Shown here one piece after another: positions 63,934 to 64,000 of a stretch of 64,000 nucleotides of DNA. The DNA comes from Paracoccaceae bacterium (GTDB lineage: Bacteria; Pseudomonadota; Alphaproteobacteria; Rhodobacterales; Rhodobacteraceae). Below the pieces are notes generated by a model. The model had not been told where the DNA came from, did no database searches, and saw nothing but the letters and a program-made list of their open reading frames with translations. The position numbers were made by a program, and so were the translations under genes. The stretch lies in NCBI GenBank assembly GCA_030148225.1, contig JASBTX010000009.1, forward strand, positions 1-64,000, in the 5' to 3' direction. Within the stretch, counting starts at the first letter, position 1; each line of letters starts with the position of its first letter.

Positions 63934-64000
63934 TTACGGTTCGTTCACGAATACCGAAGCAGAGGTGATGTAATAGTCGCCATTATTCGTGTCGTTCATG
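63934..64000 (-). CDS. partial gene, probable Tad/pilus protein C-terminus
   Basis: Only the last 21 codons fall in the window: MNDTNNGDYYITSASVFVNEP then TAA. The gene continues past position 64000. The closeness to the TadE-like gene and same direction suggest another pseudopilin (TadE/TadG type), but too little is visible to be sure. Confidence 0.5.
   Translation of the reverse strand, partial: MNDTNNGDYYITSASVFVNEP

Overview
The window looks like chromosome from a marine-type alphaproteobacterium of the Rhodobacteraceae (Roseobacter group). The reasons are high GC with frequent ATGA gene overlaps, TRAP and ABC transporter operons typical of the group, a smo/mtlK-type polyol operon, and a TmpA/TmpB-like organophosphonate pathway. 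This assignment comes from gene content and was not tested by search.

Accessory left end (1-7.4 kb). A strictly periodic CRISPR array (36-bp repeat, 30-bp spacers, 18 full repeats plus a cut one) runs in from the left edge. Its repeat ends, on the minus strand, in an extended -10 promoter (TGCTAGGAT), a hallmark of type II-C arrays; no cas gene or tracrRNA is visible, so they should lie left of position 1. The array abuts a truncated flavin amine oxidase fragment. Next comes a lower-GC stretch with an imperfect direct repeat pair, two possible structured RNAs, two small membrane proteins and a broken third. A leftward module follows: tyrosine integrase, unknown protein, AlpA-type regulator (59 aa, absent from the ORF track), short conserved protein and prim-pol replication protein. 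It resembles a small integrative element or phage satellite.

Metabolic core (7.7-32.8 kb). An ECF sigma factor with a Cys-rich tail sits with DUF6629- and DUF5676-type membrane proteins, a DUF3141 alpha/beta-hydrolase and acetate kinase. Uronate genes (uxaC, uxuB, a putative permease) follow, then a cupin, an HbpS-like protein, a DctPQM TRAP system, a TAXI-TRAP system with its own cupin, and a polyol ABC operon (smoE-smoF-smoG-smoS-araC-mtlK-smoK).

Organophosphonate and amine region (32.8-55.3 kb). A leftward run of tmpA, tmpB, a kinase/phytanoyl-CoA-dioxygenase fusion, a methyltransferase, an acyl-CoA dehydrogenase and a CaiB CoA-transferase is divergent from a LysR regulator. Beyond it are an ArgE-like deacetylase with an M24 hydrolase, a PhnDCEE transporter with two HAD phosphatases, a DeoR regulator, and an AfuABC-like sugar-phosphate importer facing an inositol-monophosphatase gene. 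Together these look like a unit for importing and dismantling phosphonates and phosphate esters.

Housekeeping right end (55.5-64 kb). tRNA-Glu(UUC), recJ, glpX and hom are followed by a lipoprotein, a TetR regulator, a pirin, a beta-hydroxyacid dehydrogenase, a membrane protein and TadE-like pilus-assembly proteins cut by the window edge. A recurring trait is a strong GC hairpin between a solute-binding-protein gene and the downstream transporter genes in four separate operons.
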